Below, one piece after another: positions 23,104 to 34,655 of a stretch of DNA of 64,000 nucleotides; the stretch's first letter is position 1; each line of letters opens with the position of its first letter. The notes beneath the pieces are model-generated. The model was not told where the DNA came from. It did no database searches and saw only the letters and a list, made by a program, of their open reading frames with translations. The DNA comes from Arthonia radiata (Eukaryota > Ascomycota > Arthoniomycetes > Arthoniales > Arthoniaceae): positions 4,409,453 to 4,473,452 of the forward strand of contig PSQN01000017.1 in assembly GCA_002989075.1 (NCBI GenBank), read 5' to 3'. The translations under genes and the position numbers were made by a program.

Positions 23104-24521
23104 CTACGGTACATCATCCGGCGTCGCTTCGATTTGATTCTTCCTTCTCAGGTCGGTTGGCTCGTTGATTGGATGGTCTGCAGAGAACAGAGGAGGCGGA
23201 AACCACGGGATGGGCCTCAGCGTTGGTGAATCCCTCTTCCCTTCAAACAGTCGCTCGATGTCTATCCGCCTAAACGGTCCTTTCGCACCAAGCATGAACT
23301 TCTCCAAACCCCTGACCGTTCGGTCTTGCACGTTAGAAAATGCGTCTCTCCCACTTACCTGTATAGCGGCGTGCATGAAGCCCACCGCAGCTTCCACATA
23401 CATGTGTACGTCCGCGATCGACAAGCTGTCGGGAAACCGACGGAACTCCACCGTCCCCCTGTCACTGGCCAAATTATTGAAGTTGAAGCCCCAGTACTTT
23501 GTGCTCTCTGGATGCACCAGGTTCATCACAGCGTCCATTTCTTTGCACGTTTCTAACATGTCGATGGCACTCGCTCGAGTGATCCTACGCCAAGCCAGGA
23601 ACCTGTTATCGAAGTAGATGCTGCGAGCGAATCTAACGCCACGCCGATGAGTTGGCAGGATGGCTTCCCAAGCAGGCTCCCACCAGATGGCTGCCTGGGC
23701 GATGCGCTTGATGTCTTGGGCAGTATAGCCATTGCGCCTCGACATGTGCACGTGCGTTGCGCAGCGAATGTCCGGTATGATTTCGTAGTTGTTGAGGACC
23801 CAGCTCATGGTAGGATCGACAGTCTCTCGCCATTCGTACGTTCTCAGCACCGGGGAAACAAGCTCGATGCCTCCTTTCCATTCGCACACGTCAGCACTCG
23901 GTATTGGCATAATTTTTGTTGTCACGTACGGCTAACCCACAAGTCCGACCAAAGTCGTGGAGGGTCGTAGGGAAACCTTTGTTGCCTTGGCCCGGTCTCG
24001 ATCGACTCGTCGGCGACAAGCGTCCATGTCTTGTAGCGTTGGGTCTCGTTTTCGAACCCGTCCGGTGACACCACAATGCTTGGTACAAGACTTTTCATCT
24101 CTTTGATGGCTGCGTTTCGCGGCAACGACGAGATCTTTAGGTCAAGGTTGTGTTTCCAACTCATGTTGCGAGCGAACTTAGCGAGGTCGTCGTCGTAGCT
24201 ATGGTTTGCTCCGCTTTGCTCTCCACGGGGTTTCAAAATGAATTCGAGCTCAATGCCGAACGCGTAGTCTACTTCAAGAAGGTATGTAGCTTCTACAGCT
24301 GTAAGTCTCCAAGGTTGTTGTTGGTGGCATCGGGCGCTGCGGCGAAGAAGGTTCGGCGCAAGCAGAGCAATTATAGGAGTCGATCTCGTACATCCCAAGC
24401 TCCTCTTCCGACTACGGAAGAGCCACGATCTTTCGTGACGCACGCACGACGCGGTTCGCGGCTGCAGTAGCCTTCGTTCAGTAGATGGGTTAGCTGGCAA
24501 CTGCGACATAGAAGAAATCAT
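23104..24521 (-). CDS. Amidoligase-domain protein (putative ATP-grasp/COOH-NH2 ligase type)
   Basis: My preferred model joins 24521-23977 and 23896-23104 (445 aa). A donor at 23941 would also keep phase, but leaves a 44-nt intron. The 5' end is uncertain: ATGs at 24521 and 24509 are both possible and an upstream exon cannot be excluded. Amidoligase_2 features are YAFGIELEFIL (conserved Glu pair), WTLVADESIE, KGGIELVSPVL, CATHVHMS (His-x-His), NLASDRGTVEFRRFPDS. The family is related to glutamine-synthetase-fold carboxylate-amine ligases. Fungal copies are widespread but without a known substrate. No typical bacterial partner (aminotransferase, gamma-glutamyl peptidase) is adjacent. Family call is firm; function is open. 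Confidence 0.82.
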
Positions 24522-26965
24522 CAGTCCAGCATTCGATTGCAGTCTAACATAGAGTCTACGCGGTAAGCATGTGATCTGATAAGTGGCGCGGATGAGTAGG
24601 CTAATTCGCATGCACATATGGCATTTTGAGCCATCAGATTGATAAAGCGATGGTCAAGCTCGATCATCCAGCGGGCGTGGCGACGGCGTCACCGTGCTGC
24701 TGGACTGATGAGGCCAGCTATCTGATCACAGCCAATCTGGCAACATTTAGCTCGAAAGGGTAGAATAAGGTGAAGTGCCCACTTAACGAAGAGTTAACAC
24801 AGCGCTCTGCCGCTGCAACAGAGAGCCAGCAATTACTCTCCACATCGATACTATTCTTTTGATATCCCGCCTGACGCAGACCAAAAGGAGCTTACAAATG
24901 CCGGCTTTGAGCCTGCGACATGCCTCGTAGAAATGAATGCCTGCCTTTTTGCCGCATGTAGCGAGAACTCGTTTGGGATGTGATGGAAGCGCTGACGTCA
25001 AAACAGGCCCCTGAAGCAACCACGTGTGGCTTTCAACCACCGCTGCGAGTAGCTGCTTAGATATGGAGAGTCCGTCTGGTATTCGAAGACAGCGGCCAAG
25101 TGAAGAACGAGTTGAGAGAAGCGAGTGAAATCCCTCTTCTTTCTTCAAGACGTCGATCTTGGGTCAAGGAAAGCGTAGCCCACAAAATGCACGGATCAAC
25201 CGAGAACCATACCGGCAAACCCGAGCTCGATCAGGAGACGTCATGCCAACAGTCGCGAGGCTCGTCAAGTACCAAGGAACAAAGTTTTAGAAGCATCACC
25301 CTCAACCCTACTCCTGGAAGGTTGACCGAAGAATCTCAGCAATCACACCAAGATGTTCCACCAGCATCTGGCTTCTCAGATACCGTCAATACAATCCCTC
25401 ACGACTTCTACGATCATGGACGTGGCTGGTGGCCGCATTTGTGTTGCTGCTCCCGCTTCTCTCATATCGGCGCACAGCATAGACTCCATCCGGTCCAAGC
25501 TACTTCACAACCTGGGGCAGCAGAACCCGTCGAAAAGCATCCGTACCCACCACGGAGACCATCGAGGCCAGAGTCAGAGTTGCCAGGAGCGCAGCATACT
25601 CATATACAGGTACTGCCGGAGACGGAGCGGTCGCAGCAGATTTCCTCACGCCCTCCTAGGCTGCTGAACCGACTCTTGAGAATACGGCCTGGCACACAGA
25701 CGCGGAGATGAGTGTTGTTTCTCAAATTGGACGGTCGAATGCCTGTCAAAGAGGTGTTACGGCCTACAACAGGCGGTTGCGCAAAGGACTAATGCGATAG
25801 TTCTCAGTATAACCTACAGCTTCGACAATTTGAACACGCAGATTGAGATGTCTTTGTTTATCCATGAGTCGTGGTGCCACTGTACCCAGGCCAGGATGCA
25901 AAAGTTCCGTATGTACCAGCAAAACTCATGGAAGAAAGGACTAGAGTAAGGAGATGCAGACCCTCATTGTTACTTTGATCCTTACCTGATTTTTGCAGCT
26001 CTGGTTAGTGAGTTCCAATGCAAGAGCGTTGGTAACATAAGTGCATGATGTAAATATTCAATTAAAAGGGTGGAGCGAGACGTTTGCCCCATCTCACTAT
26101 ATGTCAGGGTAGCCATGAGCTGGAATAAATATGTGATTTTGTGACTGATCATGTCCAATACAGTGTACGACACGTCGCAGAGGGAAGCACCTCGAATCGC
26201 ACCTATAGAAGAATCAAGCAACTAGACGCAAGAACGGGGTATATATCATTCCATCCGTGGCGACATGAGCTAGCTAGAGAATCGAAACAGGAGGACGAGA
26301 TTCAGATCAGGAGAATCGAAACAAAGACGACAAACAGCCATGCTGTGGGCGGCCATCGAGAAGTTCCCACCCTTCCCTATGCCCGCCAATCCTTCGTACA
26401 AAATCATCAAACAATTGTTCAGATAATTAAGCGCCACTAGACATATTCGCATCCGCCATTAGTGGCACTAGTGGACGCAGGTAATTGGAGGCGTCGTTAA
26501 CAGCAGACCGCAGAATGTCGACGCGTAGGTGCTCTCAAACTAGACAGGAAAGAGCTTCGCAATTCGAGCGCAAGAACACAAAAAGTGTCAATAGGTGTCA
26601 AAAATCTCGTCCTCCAGTAGTGGTCGACAAATTGTTCCTGCAACACCATCGAATATGACAATCTTTAAACAAATGAGGTGTAGTGAATTCGTTCGCCGCT
26701 TGCCAGAGCAACGGGTAGCGTCGTTTTGAGGGTAGTGGCCTCCGTGTAATCTCGGAGCATGGAGAGTTAGCTGGAGTGCTGAGAAGTAGTGTAGATAGAT
26801 CCCGGGGGAGCGCTAAACGCCGCGCGTGGAAGTAGAATTGGAAGGGACAATAGGAGGATTGACAATGAAGGCGGAGCGTCTGTCGAGATTGTTCAACAAA
26901 TGACGCCACGAGCCAATGCAAGAGCTTGAAGGAAGCACCAATTCGTAATGCGAGCCGACTGAGTC
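24522..26965. other. Gene-poor spacer
   Basis: No gene I can support over 2.4 kb. A plus-strand ORF at 25100-25711 (203 codons) is Ser/Gln/Pro-rich without domains. Another frame overlapping it ends in one hydrophobic helix (WLVAAFVLLLPLLSY, about 25424-25480) directly before a stop, so a small spliced tail-anchored protein is possible but unproven. Confidence 0.35.
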
Positions 26966-28972
26966 CTATTCAGAAGACACATTCGAATTGGTGGTGCCGT
27001 CGAAATTGCAGAGATCAGCGAACCCAAAGTCAGGCTCCTGGGCTGTCTGTTCGTTCATACCAGAATCGCGGATGGGCAGTGGGAAGGTCTGATTCTTGGC
27101 GTACATCTCGTTGAAGTGGAAGCTCTCGTCGTGGAAAACAGCTTGGTCCTGACCTCCGCTGTAGAGGTCAGCAGAGGCGCTTCGGTCAAATCCCATGTTT
27201 GGAGACTGGTTAGCAATGATTGGGTCGCCATGCGTCGCATTCGAGTACGGAGACATCGGTGGATGACTAAGGTTGGAGGGGTTCACCATAGGAGAGTAGA
27301 ACGTTCCAGTGTACGGTGTCTGCATGTTCGAATGAGAGTAGGTATCAGATGGAGGCCCGTTGAGATAAAAGTTCTCAGAAGAGTTGACAGTAGTAGCAGA
27401 CATCGGCCCGGCACGGAACTCGTAATCGTAGCCGGCAGCGGTGGTGTTGATAGTAAGACTGGACGTGACGGGCTCGAAGGTGGTAGGTGGCTGGCTCGAC
27501 ATTTGCTGAGGAGCAGAGTGAGCAGCGAGCTGGGAGAAATGATGTGGCGTATGCGGTGAGAAGTGCTGCGGCGCCGCATGAGGGGCATGGTGCACAGCGT
27601 GCTGCGGGATTGGCGCATGTATGTGCTGATGCGCATAGTGATGCTGTCTTGGAGAGGCAGCGTTGACCTCTTGCTGAAGAAATGGCGGAAGAGGTCGACG
27701 AAGTTGCGAGAAATCACAAGCCGCGGGTACTGAGCGACTTCGCTGCCTCTTGTGACCGACACGGCTAGCTGGAGGTGTCATTGTTCCCTGCGAGTGATCC
27801 ATATATGCAGCGTGTGGATGCAAGAAGTGGTTGGGCTGCGATGAAGGACGGTTGATGCCGAGTGGAGACACAGGCGCGGACACAGGGAAGACCGCGGGCG
27901 AGGCCATGAGATGGCGATTGCGGAAAGAGTCCAGCGATACAAGCTTCGCCAGCTGACCGCTGAGCACCTTCGAATATCCGCCGAGGTGGTGTGTCAGGAT
28001 CTGTGAAGCCTGCTGATCTTCAGTGAAGTCACGGCACTGGAAGAAGCCTCCAGACCCAGGATCCATGGAGAAGCTGGGCGGCTGAGTCAATTCCACGATC
28101 AGGCCGCCAGGGCGCTGTGAAGCACCCTCGACACCAGCCGAAGCATCACCAGTGTCAAGAGTGATGTTCTTGATAGCTGAGAAGGGGTATTCGATCTTGA
28201 ACCCGGAGGCGTCAGCATTGATGTAGTATGTGAATAGTGCCTTCGTAGCAGAGTAGAAGACCACAAGGTCAAGTGCCGTCTGACTGATCCGACGCCAGGT
28301 GCCAATGGAGAGGGAGCGACACTGAAGGTGCTGGATCACTGTCTTGTTGTCAGCTCACGCCGAGAGGCAATAGCCTGGTTCCATTGAGACTTACAAACTT
28401 TGGCCTGGGAGTCAGTGTTCATAATCAGGCCGTTGCCGTACTGAGCGAGACCGCGAGAGCCAATGTCTCTGACGAGAGGCTTGCCAGACTCCATGGCCTG
28501 CATCGCCAGGTACTTGCGCATTGACTCCGGGATGGCATCGCAGTCTTCACCCGTCTCAATGCTCTTCTTCGCCATGTTCTTAATCTTGGCCCGTCTTGAT
28601 GAGAGTTAGCTTCAGATACCGCAGTCCGCGTACATGACCGTGGACAAACCTGTTCTGGAACCAAATCTGGACAGAGCGCTCGGTCATGTTGATATCGTTG
28701 GCGATGCGCTCACGAACGCCCGCCGTGGGTGTGGGATTCTTGTTGAACTCGATCTCAAGAGTTCCCAGCTGATCTTGAGTGGCTCGCTGGCGCTTCTGAT
28801 TCTTTTGTTGCTGCGTCAAGGTGCTCTTGCGAGGGGGCCGCCGTGAGTTGGCGTTTGAGAGAGCGCCTAGAGGAAGATCGGATGGCGTACTTCTGCCATC
28901 GGGACCTGGCGTCTCCTCTGAAGTCGGTGTACCGACCGAGGGACTGCCAATGACGGATCCATCAGCGTCCAT
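26966..28972 (-). CDS. Homeodomain transcription factor, Htf1/Pah1/Phx1 type
   Basis: Exons 28972-28650, 28594-28395 and 28338-26966 give 631 aa. The homeodomain (about residues 57-116) ends in [15 protein letters not shown]; its first intron splits the Arg codon inside WFQNRR. Behind it lies the second conserved block of this family, starting [18 protein letters not shown] and continuing [19 protein letters not shown] and [11 protein letters not shown]. The C-terminal half is Pro/Ser/His/Gln-rich, with a His-Ala-Pro-rich patch near residues 390-440. The two-block architecture matches fungal regulators of conidiogenesis and stationary-phase survival. It is nuclear by class. The upstream ATG-like position at 28984 is TTG, so 28972 is taken as the start. 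A 1.7-kb upstream region could hold complex regulation. Confidence 0.9.
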
Positions 28973-30730
28973 CGTAGCGAGCAATTAAGCTGCCGCGAGG
29001 ATGAGTGTAGGGTGTTCGCGCTGTGAAGAAAAGAGTTCCCGGAACGATATCGAACTCTCGCGCGATTGTCGAGAAAGAAATAATATGTGTAAGCTCTTCT
29101 AACAGATTGCAGAGGCACGGTGCTGGCAAAGGGCGTTGACCTGCGCTGGACGTGACGGGGGCCACTAATTGGGAATGCAAAGGAGGGTATTGGTAAGTTA
29201 GCGAAGCCTAAAGGAGTGAAATGGACACGAAAGGAGTGACGAGTCCGTGAGCGGCAACGATAGAATAAATAAATGGAGCTGAAAGAAGACAAAATGAATG
29301 AAAGACGACGAAAGACGACGTCAAGACACGACGAGATGGATGAAGGAGGACGGACGTTTTCGCTGCCAGCCAGGAGAAGTGGATGGAGCGAGGCCTCCGC
29401 ACCCTAACCCTGAGACACTTTCTCCGCGTCAGACTAGCGTGAACTGAGATCTCCTCCCCTTACACAAGCTTCTACTGTCCCACTTGATCCCCTCAAGCGT
29501 TTTGAAAACAGGCAAGTTCTTTGGACAATGATGGCGCTCACAGAGCTACACGCAAGCACACCTTGCAACAAAGAAACGTAACGAGACTCGACGCATTTTA
29601 CATCGTTGTCACCTTTGGCCAACCTCTCAGCGAAGCGCCCACCGTGGCCCGCTGCCCTTGCCGATTGGATTCTCCCGGACCATCTCTGGACGGCCTGTTC
29701 GATAAAACTTCTCGCAAAATAGAAGTACGTCGCCGGCGTACACAATCGCTTGGCCCTCTGTCTCTCTGCGAGTATTGTGGGTTCTCTTATGTTCTTCTAC
29801 TATTCACTATATCTAAAATACTGCGCGGATCGCAAACATTCATATTGTGTATCTGGTGGAACACAACCGCCGAGTCATAATGCTGGTCGGCCACATGCCA
29901 CAAAACTCGAGCCACTCCAGATGCGCATTGGGACCTGATGCGCTAGCGACAGCTGAAGCGACACTAGAGCGGAAGCTTACCTGTTCCGTGCGATGTTGCG
30001 AACTTTGTTCCTGAGCCCCTTGTCAATGTCAACGATAATTGGCTGTTGAGAACGCAGTGCCTGGTTTTAAGGCTCTCGCGTCATGGCCTTGACTCAATAT
30101 CTTTCCGGTCAACCGTTTTCGATGTCTTCAGCTCACGGTCTCCCTTTCAGGAGTACGGGCCAGACTCCAGGATATCCTTGCTCAAAACCGCTTTGGTCTC
30201 ACACTGGCATCGAGGGTTTGACAGAGCTGCATAAGCTTTTGATTACAAAGATGTACGCATGCGTGCTTGTGCGTCGAACAAGCTGTGCTCGAGTGTGAAT
30301 TCGAGAAGTGTCAATAGAATAGGGAAGTGTCGCTGTTCCACTGCACGCGTTTCCGGTCACAGGACAGCACTGGCAAGAACGTAGTGTAAGCCCCACATAA
30401 GTATGTTTTTGGTGTTGAAGAACCGATTACAACTTTGTTAGAAAGCTAGTGTGATTCCTGGAAGTATCCTGGCGGTCACAATACTGCTGTGTAGCGGATT
30501 GCTCGCGTAGCTGTCCGGCCCTGTTAAGATAAGATGCCGGCCAACCAGATGTCAGATCTTCTGAAATGTCGAGCATTTCCTCAGAGCTGTCCATACTCAC
30601 AAGATGCTGTTCGAAAGCACAATCGTTGGCATGTCGACTGCTTGATCGACGTGAGGACTCTGCTTGTAGTCGACAAGATCTCGCCTAGCCCGACAATAAG
30701 TACGCAGGAGACAAGGGAGGGACAGCTGAG
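28973..30730. other. Long upstream region of the homeodomain gene
   Basis: No gene seen. The region separates the homeodomain gene start from the Mdm10 stop; both lie on the minus strand. It is likely promoter and leader DNA of the regulator, with short meaningless ORFs. Confidence 0.4.
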
Positions 30731-31946
30731 TTAAGATGAGAATTGCAGCTCAGCGCCAACGGCACGAAAGATCTGATCGCGCCTCTGCATGTCTAGCGTA
30801 ACACCAAGACTGAACATAATTTCTTTCAAGCGACCTTCCCACAGTATGCCAATGCGCCAGTTCTGATCCCAGCGAGCTTTGAGAACGCCTGAAACATCTT
30901 CACTGCGAGCGAAGGACGCTTGCCTCCACCCTGGTCGGATCAAACGTCGTGCCCACTCGGCGTCGAGATGCTCTTGCCGCATCTTCCACAGCTCGAGACC
31001 AAGTCGCAGTCCGCTCTCGTAGGAATAGAAGTTGAAGTCAAACTGCGAGCATAGAGCAAGGTTGGGGCCGGCTTTGACGGCGTAGGACGATGACACGTTG
31101 CCCATCAGGGGGTTTGCTGTCAACGTCATTGTGTAAGGAAAGCCTGTATGCCGTGGGAGCGTCGTGAATCGCAAGCCGCCGCTGACACCTCCACTCTTGT
31201 TCAGCAGCCCATAGTAGACTTCTCCGCCAGCGCTGAGCCTTCCGTTTCTTTCGTCTGTGGGTGCGACGCTCGCAGCAGGCTGAGATGGTGCACCGAAGTT
31301 GTATAATCCTCGAAAGCCGACTAAAGCGCTATCTGTGCTGTACAGACACTCCGCATTGAAACGGCCGTAATCCTGCTGGTAGAGCGCCAACAAGGTTGCG
31401 CCGTTCTTCAAAGTAGAGTCGCTCACGTATGACAACTGGACCTGTCTCGTAGGAGCGAGGCGCCGGAGGTACATTGCCTCGAGGGTCGACCGGGGGAGAT
31501 AGAGGCGGCCGTAGAGCAGTGTATCCGGCCTGCTGAGTCGGCGGGTTTGGCTCGAGGCCTTCTCATCGCGTTCTCTTGAAGCCTGTCCCAGAGCCTTTAA
31601 ATGCCTGTAGCCTTCGACAAAGTCCCGCAAATCAAGCTCGCTGCTCTTTGAACGCTTCACGAGTGGCAGTGAGGTGTACAAATAGGATAGCGAGCCATTG
31701 ATCAGACCGACGTGACCGAAGTCGTATGATGTCGCGCAGTTCGGGGAGGAAAGAGCGGATACATTCACGCGGACACCACGAGGCGTTTCGAAGAAGAGTA
31801 GAGCTGGACTGGTTAGTGGTCGTATGATATGCACGATGAAGCGACTCACAGCGTGCAGTCGCATTGAGAGACGAGTATGTATTGTTCGCGTCCCAGCTGG
31901 ATGCTTCGTAAAAGGCATGTTGTAGGTAGTCCATGAAAGCGCGCAT
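30731..31946 (-). CDS. MDM10: Mdm10, ERMES mitochondrial outer-membrane beta-barrel
   Basis: Exons 31946-31850 and 31803-30731 (46-nt intron) give 389 aa. The N-terminus MRAFMDYLQHAFYEASSW plus NTYSSLNATA matches Mdm10 closely, as do TPRGVRVNVSALSSPN, VGLINGSLSYLYTSLP and the C-terminal GILWEGRLKEIMFSLGV. The final LDMQRRDQIFRAVGAELQFSS is a typical last beta-strand. Mdm10 is a 19-strand VDAC/Tom40-like barrel that anchors the ER-mitochondria encounter structure (with Mmm1, Mdm12, Mdm34) and also acts with the SAM complex in Tom40 assembly. It has the usual insertion (residues about 80-120) rich in charged residues. Confidence 0.94.
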
Positions 31947-33119
31947 GGCTGTGAATGTGTTCGGCCCTTTACGGCCGATCTCTCCGGGTTCAGCTCATCT
32001 CGTTATGAAGCCGATGTGGTACTTGCAGTCAATCAGGACTGCGTTACGAGCACATCAACCCAGAAGCCTCGAGTCTGCTGGACGTAGCATGAAGAAGTAG
32101 TGCCACCAGTACACTGTACGCGCTGACTCGCAAGATGCCAAGCCTCAACGGCCATCCTCAAAGCTTTTCTCCGACTCTAACTGCTTGAGCTTTCCTCTCC
32201 CATCACGACTGCACTACATTTGCAATGAGTTCACGGCATCAGAAACTGTGATGACTCCTGTGTCTGCTCGAGTCGGCGATGAATCCTCCGTCGAGATCAA
32301 CGCAGTGATAAAGAGTGTCGGCGCTTTATGTCATCAATTCAGCCGTAGAAGGAGTGGTACAACGCTGAACCTTGTCTGATCTGCTGCTATTCGTCCTGGC
32401 CTGAAAGTGGTGGGATCAATCTTCATCTTCACATGCTGTCCATCGTTCAGCTGCCTTCATCTTGCTTGGAACGTGAGACTCTGGCAATCGCCTGGGTGAT
32501 GCGATGGTCTCAAATGGTTCAAGGTATTGCCGTCTTGAGATCCACCACCCATGATCCCGCATGATGGAATCGAGCAACTGGTTAGAGACTGTCATACAAC
32601 GTGGCCCACCTGCATAGGTATGGGTATTGCCACTAACCCCCCCAACCTTTACCATGGCTCCCAACATGGTAACACACGTCTGCAATCAAGATTTAGAAAG
32701 TGGCCTTGACACCCATGCTCCCCATTCTTCAGTGGAAAGGAGCATGCGCCCATCTGAAAGCCTTTCATGTCGTTGTCCCCAAATACATTGCCATCTCAAC
32801 TATCACGCTGCATTATAAGATTGTTTTATGCGCCTCTCATGTACCCCAGAATCTGCTCTCCGTATCTACATGCCCGAATTGATCTCACTTGAGCATTCGA
32901 AAACGTCACTTGGTAATCATCGCTTTTACTCGAACCACTTCTTCTGAACCTCCATCGAATAAGTAGGCTAGGTGGCCAGCACCTCTGTGTTTCTCTGCCC
33001 AAGATCTGTTCCCTGGCAACCAACTTCTTTTTGCAGAGCTTCTACAAACATCTCCAGCTCAGAACCTCAACTACTCTGACGTTCAAATTCGTTTTCAACA
33101 CGCGCTGCACTCCCTCAAC
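31947..33119. other. Divergent intergenic region
   Basis: Promoter space between Mdm10 (minus) and the secreted Ser/Thr-rich protein (plus). Only short ORFs without domains. The last 90 bases before 33120 are pyrimidine-rich, as in a leader. Confidence 0.4.
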
Positions 33120-34184
33120 ATGGCACCCATCTGTCTCATGTCACTCGCGGGCATCACACTCGCCGCTACGGCCACTGCTATCCCTCGCCTCGAACCACGT
33201 CAGGCAGAGTGCAATGACGCCTGTTACTCGGCCATCGCGACCTACAACAATGACAACAACCCCTACGCTGGCAACGGCATGTGCTACAAGTGGCTGTCCT
33301 CGTACCCACCAGCGCACACAACCCAGACCTTCACAGGGACCGAGTACCTAGCCACAGTCTCCGAGACCACCTTCAGCACTCGCGTGGAGACCGTCTGGCA
33401 GCTCGCTGGCAGCGTGGCACCTCGAGCTGCATCTGCCCAAGTCACTTCGGCACCCTCCACCACTGCGACTTTGGCTACGAGCGCCCCTGGCTCCGAGATC
33501 TATCGACGCCAGACGACCGCAGCCCCATCGGCTACATCGTCTGTCGCTGGCCTGCCATTGCCGAACAGCAACATCGCGTCTAGTTGCAGCAATGCTCCGG
33601 CCAGCTTTGCCTCTGCGTGCTCCTGCATTGGCGACCCAGGTCAGACTTCGGCCGCCTATACAACCATCACCGTCTCAAGCACCTCCACTGCGCCGCTGAT
33701 CACACGCGAGTGCACACGCACTACCACCTCCGAAGCTTGCGCTGCCACAGCTTCCTTCGGCATGCGAGCCAACACGCTCCGCTTTGGCGACTCTGGTCAA
33801 CCCAGCAGTGTCAACAGCACTGTCTGGAGCGATAGCACGACTGCTGCTGAGTGCTGCAACGCTTGTCACACCAGCGACCAGAGCTGCCGCTTCTTCACTT
33901 ACGCCGCTCCAGCCGACTCAAGCGACCACATGGCCGACGGTGGTGTCTGCAGCCTCAACCTCGAAGGTGCCAACTGCCCCAACAACGTTCTTCCGCCAAA
34001 CACTTTCCCGTATGATTACAACTACATCAACGAAGGCATGTACGAGGATGTTGGAACCGATGGTACCATGTACGGCTTCGGCCCATGCGCTCAGGCTGTT
34101 CCGTACTTCTATGGGTACCAGAACGGACGTGCCGCGGTGGGTGTTTGCTCTGCGGATACCGCTACCACAACCATCTCTACTTGA
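33120..34184 (+). CDS. Secreted Ser/Thr-rich cysteine-containing protein
   Basis: A single exon of 354 aa. A signal peptide is evident (MAPICLMSLAGITLAATATA), with probable cleavage near residue 20 and a possible Kex2 site after LEPRQ. About 20 cysteines in pairs (CNDACYSA, SCSNAP, ACSCIG, ECCNACHTSDQSC) alternate with long Thr/Ser/Ala stretches (about residues 80-150, 175-200) that would be O-glycosylated. The ECCNACHTSDQSCRFFTY block resembles the PAN/apple-like or fungal surface-protein motif with CxxCxxxxxC spacing. There is no GPI hydrophobic tail at the end. It is probably a wall or extracellular protein. I cannot name a function; orthologues are expected mainly in related species. Confidence 0.72.
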   Translation: MAPICLMSLAGITLAATATAIPRLEPRQAECNDACYSAIATYNNDNNPYAGNGMCYKWLSSYPPAHTTQTFTGTEYLATVSETTFSTRVETVWQLAGSVAPRAASAQVTSAPSTTATLATSAPGSEIYRRQTTAAPSATSSVAGLPLPNSNIASSCSNAPASFASACSCIGDPGQTSAAYTTITVSSTSTAPLITRECTRTTTSEACAATASFGMRANTLRFGDSGQPSSVNSTVWSDSTTAAECCNACHTSDQSCRFFTYAAPADSSDHMADGGVCSLNLEGANCPNNVLPPNTFPYDYNYINEGMYEDVGTDGTMYGFGPCAQAVPYFYGYQNGRAAVGVCSADTATTTIST

Positions 34185-34655
34185 TGATGCGATCGTGAGT
34201 ACATTTTGATGACCTTGATAGGTCTTTCTGCATAAGCGACGAGTCACGAAGGAGATCAAGGACAAGACATGCGGTGTCTGCTAAGTATACTTAATCAGCT
34301 CTGTCTACTGACTGCAAGCGGCCACCATGCTGCAAGCTGCAAGCTCGATAGCAAATGATCGAACATGACCCTTGCCTTCTTTTACATCGTTAATGAAGCG
34401 TAGTATCGTGAAGCCCGATTGTAATTGCTCTCACTCCCCTCGTGCCCCTTTCACTCGCCACCACTAGTCGCCCATAAAGGCTAGCTCCGGATCTCGTAGA
34501 TCTCGTCGGCCGAGAAGTTTTCGCACTCAATTGCGTGCTTGCGTACATTGCAAGAAGACGAGCGATACCCACACAACGAGCAAGATTCTCCCGGCATCTC
34601 TTCCTCGTCGCCCTGAGATCGCAAGCCCTCCCTACTGAAACCAGACCTCGTAACA
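34185..34655. other. Short intergenic region before MRT4
   Basis: Nothing recognisable except likely terminator of the secreted gene and promoter of MRT4. Repeated ctgcaagc words (about 34310-34350) are probably chance. Confidence 0.35.

Noticed and set aside
24150-24470. Plus-strand ORF over the amidoligase gene
   Set aside because: Antisense shadow; the minus strand carries the domain motifs.
25100-25711. 203-codon plus-strand ORF and an overlapping frame with one hydrophobic helix
   Set aside because: Two frames compete and no splice junction convincingly joins them.
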